A stretch of DNA of 8,674 nt, from assembly GCA_003551865.1 (NCBI GenBank), contig PUNU01000272.1, positions 1-8,674 on the forward strand, read 5' to 3'. Positions 6,029 to 8,674 of this stretch are shown in pieces (positions within the stretch are counted from its first letter, which is position 1; every line of letters begins with the position of its first letter). Below the pieces are notes generated by a model. It had not been told where the DNA came from and did not search any database. It was given only the letters and a program-made list of their open reading frames with translations. Origin of the DNA: Syntrophomonadaceae bacterium (lineage in GTDB: Bacteria > Bacillota_D > Dethiobacteria > DTU022). The translations under genes were made by a program, and so were the position numbers.

Positions 6029-7207
6029 ATGAAAGAGACGGTAATAGTAAGTGCAATCAGGACCGCCGTCGGAACCTTCGGCGGATCATTAAAAAATGTG
6101 GGCGCCGCTGATCTGGGCGCCCTGGCAATAAAAACGGTCCTGGAGAAATCCGGGATCAAGCCCGAACTGGTTGACGAGGTATCAATGGGCTGTGTACTGC
6201 AGGGAGGCCTGGGGCAAAATGTTGCCAGGCAGTCTGCTTTGAAAGCCGGACTCCCGGTGGAAACTCCGTGTATAACTGTGAACAAGGTCTGCGGTTCGGG
6301 GTTAAAAACGATTACCCAGGCGGCATCGGCCATAGCCGCCGGTGAAGCAGACATAATTGTTGCCGGAGGCACCGAAAATATGAGCGCCGCACCCTACGTG
6401 CTCGACGGAGCCCGCTGGGGCATGCGCATGGGCGATGCAAAAGCGGTCGATATGATGATCAAAGACGGCCTCTGGTGCGCATTTAATGACAGTCATATGG
6501 GCATAACCGCGGAAAACCTGGCTGAACGTTACGGGATAACCAGGGAAATGCAGGATAAGTTTGCCCTGGAAAGCCAGGAAAAAGCGCATGCCGCCATCGA
6601 AAGCGGCCGGTTTAAAGACGAGATTGTGCCTGTTTCTATTCCCCAGAAAAAGGGCGAAACCCTTGTTTTTGAGGTTGATGAACATCCCCGGAGAACTTCG
6701 CTCGAGGCACTCGGCAAACTTCGCCCGGCTTTTAAAAAAGACGGCACTGTAACAGCCGGAAATGCATCCGGTATTAACGACAGCGCTGCCGCGGTCGTGG
6801 TTATGAGCCGGGAAAAAGCGGATGAGTTGGGTATAAAACCCATGGCGACCATCCGCGGCTATGCATCGGCAGGAGTAGATCCTTCAGTTATGGGGACCGG
6901 ACCGATCCCGGCCACGAAAAAAGCCCTGGCGAAGGCCGGCTGGTCAATCAATGATCTTGATCTAATCGAAGCCAACGAGGCATTTGCCTCCCAGGCTTTG
7001 ACCGTTATGAAAGAATTGGAGCCGGAACCGGACATTGTCAATGTTAACGGGGGAGCTATCGCTCTCGGCCACCCGATTGGGGCCAGTGGAGCGCGAATAT
7101 TTGTTACTTTGCTTTACGAAATGCAAAAGCGGGGAGCGAAAAAAGGCCTGGCCACTCTCTGTATAGGCGGCGGCCAGGGTATCGCCTGTATTGTTGAAAG
7201 CGATTAA
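6029..7207 (+). CDS. Acetyl-CoA C-acyltransferase (thiolase, AtoB/ThlA-like)
   Basis: A 392-residue thiolase of standard length for the tetrameric biosynthetic/degradative acetyl-CoA acetyltransferases. It cleaves a 3-oxoacyl-CoA with CoA to acetyl-CoA plus a shortened acyl-CoA, or runs in reverse. All catalytic residues are in place: nucleophile Cys88 in NKVCGSG, His348 in [10 protein letters not shown], and acid/base Cys378 in LCIGGGQG. The NEAFA motif is also present. The numbering nearly coincides with the Zoogloea enzyme (Cys89, His348, Cys378). It lies 91 bp after CoA-transferase subunit B and probably shares its transcript, which would let acids activated by CoA transfer flow directly into thiolysis, or acetyl-CoA into acetoacetyl-CoA. 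Its stop TAA is followed immediately by the ribosome binding site of argF. Whether it prefers acetoacetyl-CoA or longer 3-oxoacyl-CoAs cannot be told from sequence alone. Confidence 0.95.
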   Translation: MKETVIVSAIRTAVGTFGGSLKNVGAADLGALAIKTVLEKSGIKPELVDEVSMGCVLQGGLGQNVARQSALKAGLPVETPCITVNKVCGSGLKTITQAASAIAAGEADIIVAGGTENMSAAPYVLDGARWGMRMGDAKAVDMMIKDGLWCAFNDSHMGITAENLAERYGITREMQDKFALESQEKAHAAIESGRFKDEIVPVSIPQKKGETLVFEVDEHPRRTSLEALGKLRPAFKKDGTVTAGNASGINDSAAAVVVMSREKADELGIKPMATIRGYASAGVDPSVMGTGPIPATKKALAKAGWSINDLDLIEANEAFASQALTVMKELEPEPDIVNVNGGAIALGHPIGASGARIFVTLLYEMQKRGAKKGLATLCIGGGQGIACIVESD

Positions 7208-7211
7208 TGTC

Positions 7212-7219
7212 AAGGAGGT
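7212..7219 (+). promoter_or_regulatory. Ribosome binding site setting the argF start
   Basis: AAGGAGGT lies nine bases before ATG at 7228. The earlier in-frame ATG at 7207 sits upstream of this site with no site of its own, so the seven extra residues it would add (M-S-R-R-F-L-P) are translated Shine-Dalgarno sequence rather than protein. Confidence 0.85.
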
Positions 7220-7227
7220 TCCTGCCA

Positions 7228-8160
7228 ATGGCTGTAAAGATGAAGGGCAAAGACGTAGTGTCCATTCACGATTTGACCCGGGAAGAAGTTAATCAAATTT
7301 TGGATACGGCCCATATTTTAAAAATGAAACACCATCTGGGTGAGATCTATCACCCTCTCAAAGGCAAGACCCTGGGGATGATCTTTCAAAAAGCTTCGAC
7401 CAGGACAAGAGTTTCGTTTGAAGTGGGCGTCTGGCAGTTGGGCGGTTACGGCCTCTACCTGAGCGCCGCGGATTTACAGCTGAAAAGGGGAGAAACCATT
7501 GCCGATACTGCCAGAAACCTGAGCCGCTACCTGGACGGGGTTATGATCCGCACCTACGACCATCAAGATGTGGTGGATCTCGCTGAACACAGCACGGTGC
7601 CGGTCCTTAACGGCCTGACGGATCTGCTGCACCCATGCCAGGTCCTATCCGATCTATTTACAATCAAAGAAAAAAAACCGGAGCTGCAGGGGCTTAAGCT
7701 TTCTTACATCGGGGATGGCAACAATATGGCTCATTCCCTGATGTTCGGGGGAGCAAAAATGGGCATGCACATTATGATTTGCTCTCCTTCCGGGTTTGAA
7801 CCGGATCCGGAAATAACCCGGCTTTCCAGGCTTGATGCGGCAAAAACAGGAGCAACTATTACTATCCAGGATGATCCCGGCCAGGCGTCCCAATCGGCGG
7901 ACATTATTTATACTGATGTTTGGGCCAGTATGGGTATGGAAGAAGAGCATGAACAGCGCCTGGAGAAATTCGCCGACTACCAGGTTAATTCGGCTTTGCT
8001 GGAAAAAGCGAAAGAAGATGTGCTGGTCATGCACTGTCTGCCGGCCCACCGCGGCGAAGAAATAACCGATGAAGTCATTGACGGACCCCGGTCTATCGTT
8101 TTTGACCAGGCAGAAAACCGACTTCATGCGCAAAAAGCAATCATGGCCCTGGTAATGTAA
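7228..8160 (+). CDS. argF: Ornithine carbamoyltransferase
   Basis: A 310-residue ornithine carbamoyltransferase, which makes citrulline from ornithine and carbamoyl phosphate in arginine synthesis, or works in reverse in arginine catabolism. The carbamoyl-phosphate loop STRTR (57-61), HPCQ (135-138), the ornithine-side D-x-x-x-SMG loop (Asp230, SMG 234-236) and HCLPAHRGEEI (from His269) are all present. The SMG loop argues against N-acetylornithine or succinylornithine transcarbamylase. The usual FEKxSTRTR reads FQKASTRTR here, a small variation. The start is the ATG at 7228, set by AAGGAGGT nine bases upstream, 20 bp after the thiolase stop, so it is probably co-transcribed with acyl-CoA genes. 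No other arginine gene (carbamate kinase, arginine deiminase, argG/H) is in view, which makes the location odd. The enzyme call is secure; an anabolic role is the default assumption. Confidence 0.95.
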   Translation: MAVKMKGKDVVSIHDLTREEVNQILDTAHILKMKHHLGEIYHPLKGKTLGMIFQKASTRTRVSFEVGVWQLGGYGLYLSAADLQLKRGETIADTARNLSRYLDGVMIRTYDHQDVVDLAEHSTVPVLNGLTDLLHPCQVLSDLFTIKEKKPELQGLKLSYIGDGNNMAHSLMFGGAKMGMHIMICSPSGFEPDPEITRLSRLDAAKTGATITIQDDPGQASQSADIIYTDVWASMGMEEEHEQRLEKFADYQVNSALLEKAKEDVLVMHCLPAHRGEEITDEVIDGPRSIVFDQAENRLHAQKAIMALVM

Positions 8161-8218
8161 CCCTCACCCGCTAAAAACATGTTAAAATTGAAGTAATAGT
8201 AATGGAAATGAGGGGTTA
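8158..8218 (+). promoter_or_regulatory. Inverted repeat covering the activase ribosome binding site
   Basis: TAACCCTCA (8158-8166, beginning with the argF stop codon) can pair with TGAGGGGTTA (8209-8218), giving nine pairs with one bulged G across a 42-base loop. The right arm contains AGGGG (8211-8215), the apparent Shine-Dalgarno of the next gene 10 bases before its ATG. Folding would hide it. There is no T-run, so it is not an intrinsic terminator. No convincing promoter was seen in this gap. Confidence 0.4.
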
Positions 8219-8225
8219 TTAATTT

Positions 8226-8674
8226 ATGCCTACTGTAAAAAATAAGCTTTCACAGGTCAGCCTGGGCCTGGATATAGGTGTTTTCTCGGCCAAGGGAGTC
8301 CTGATTACCGGGAATGAAATAAAAAAGGTTATTTTCCCTACCGCCGGCCGGCCGGTGGAAGCGGCCTGGAGCTGTATCAGCGCGCTTCTTGATCAGTCCC
8401 CGGTAGACAATCCAAAGATCGGTGTAATGGGCCAAAACGCCCGATTGGTAGCTGATTGTCTGGGAATCAAGCCCCTCTTGGAAATAGAAGCTTTACAGGC
8501 CGGCCTGCAATATCAAAATATTTCCGCTGACTATGTGTTGTCTCTCGGCCACGAAAATATGCACTACCTGGAACTGGACCGGGAGGGTCAAATCAGCTTT
8601 TTTAGCCGTAACGGTCAGTGTGCTGCCGGCAGCGGTTCTTTCTGGTATCAACAGGCTACCAGGATGGGTTATAA
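8226..8674 (+). CDS. BcrA/BadF/HgdC-type CoA-enzyme activase ATPase, divergent, 3'-truncated by window edge
   Basis: The first 149 codons of an ASKHA-fold ATPase related to the activators of 2-hydroxyacyl-CoA dehydratases and benzoyl-CoA reductases. Those use a [4Fe-4S] cluster and ATP to drive electrons into a partner enzyme. Visible parts in family order: phosphate-1 motif LGLDIGVFSAKGVLI (Asp16, Gly18, Lys23), a GVMGQNAR segment at the family's G-x-T-G-Y-G-R, an EIEALQAG helix, and CAAGSGSFW (Cys132), matching the cluster-ligand region CAAGTGRF (Cys127 in HgdC). Unusually, the DIGGQD phosphate-2 motif is replaced by SLGHEN (106-111), losing the aspartates. The ATG at 8226 follows an in-frame stop at 8220-8222, so the start is firm. 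Known activases are about 260 residues, but multidomain relatives exceed 1,000, and the window end hides which this is. Confidence 0.8.
   Translation, partial: MPTVKNKLSQVSLGLDIGVFSAKGVLITGNEIKKVIFPTAGRPVEAAWSCISALLDQSPVDNPKIGVMGQNARLVADCLGIKPLLEIEALQAGLQYQNISADYVLSLGHENMHYLELDREGQISFFSRNGQCAAGSGSFWYQQATRMGY

Noticed and set aside
7207..7209. ATG overlapping the thiolase stop as the argF start
   Set aside because: It has no upstream Shine-Dalgarno of its own and lies before the strong AAGGAGGT that serves ATG 7228. The extra seven residues encode the ribosome binding site.
7228..8160. N-acetylornithine or other knotted transcarbamylase
   Set aside because: The SMG loop and HCLPAHRGEEI motif are those of ordinary ornithine carbamoyltransferase, and no proline-rich knot segment is seen.
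1..8674. CRISPR array, tRNA/rRNA genes, insertion sequence or attachment site
   Set aside because: No regularly spaced repeats, cloverleaf, rRNA-like sequence, transposase or terminal inverted repeats were found; gaps are short and genes are collinear.

Overview
The window is a densely packed, single-strand (+) stretch of an anaerobe's chromosome devoted mainly to acyl-CoA metabolism. Gene content (GctAB-type CoA-transferase, FadD-like acyl-CoA ligase, AtoB-like thiolase, HgdC/BcrA-type activase), strong AGGAGG-type ribosome binding sites, frequent TTG/GTG starts and roughly balanced base composition suggest a Gram-positive, clostridial-type anaerobe such as a Peptococcaceae or Syntrophomonadaceae relative. 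That placement is inference; no rRNA or other marker gene is present.

Region 1 (1-3975) is one transcription unit. It holds the 3' two-thirds of a phytoene-desaturase-like FAD oxidoreductase, a flavin/NAD(P)/[2Fe-2S] reductase that overlaps it by one base, and an AMP-forming acyl-CoA ligase, and it closes with a clear intrinsic terminator. The first two look like an electron-transfer pair in which the reductase could pass electrons between NAD(P)H and the flavoprotein. The ligase would activate a carboxylic acid substrate.

Region 2 (3976-8160) starts with a non-coding leader of about 130 bp after the terminator, carrying a candidate sigma-54 (-24/-12) element. It continues with two subunits of a glutaconate-CoA-transferase-type enzyme, a thiolase with its full catalytic set, and an ornithine carbamoyltransferase. 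Spacing is tight enough for an operon. A 13-bp-arm stem-loop lies between the transferase and thiolase genes.

Region 3 (8161-8674) is a 65-bp gap with an inverted repeat that could mask the next ribosome binding site. It is followed by the first 149 codons of a divergent ATPase of the 2-hydroxyacyl-CoA dehydratase/benzoyl-CoA reductase activator family, cut by the window end.

Together the genes suggest activation of an acid by ligase or CoA transfer, redox modification, and thiolytic cleavage. The substrate cannot be read from the sequence. The most interesting points are the flavoprotein/reductase pair beside an acyl-CoA ligase, the altered nucleotide-binding motif of the activase, the misplaced-looking argF, and three possible regulatory structures (sigma-54 element, pre-thiolase hairpin, SD-masking repeat).
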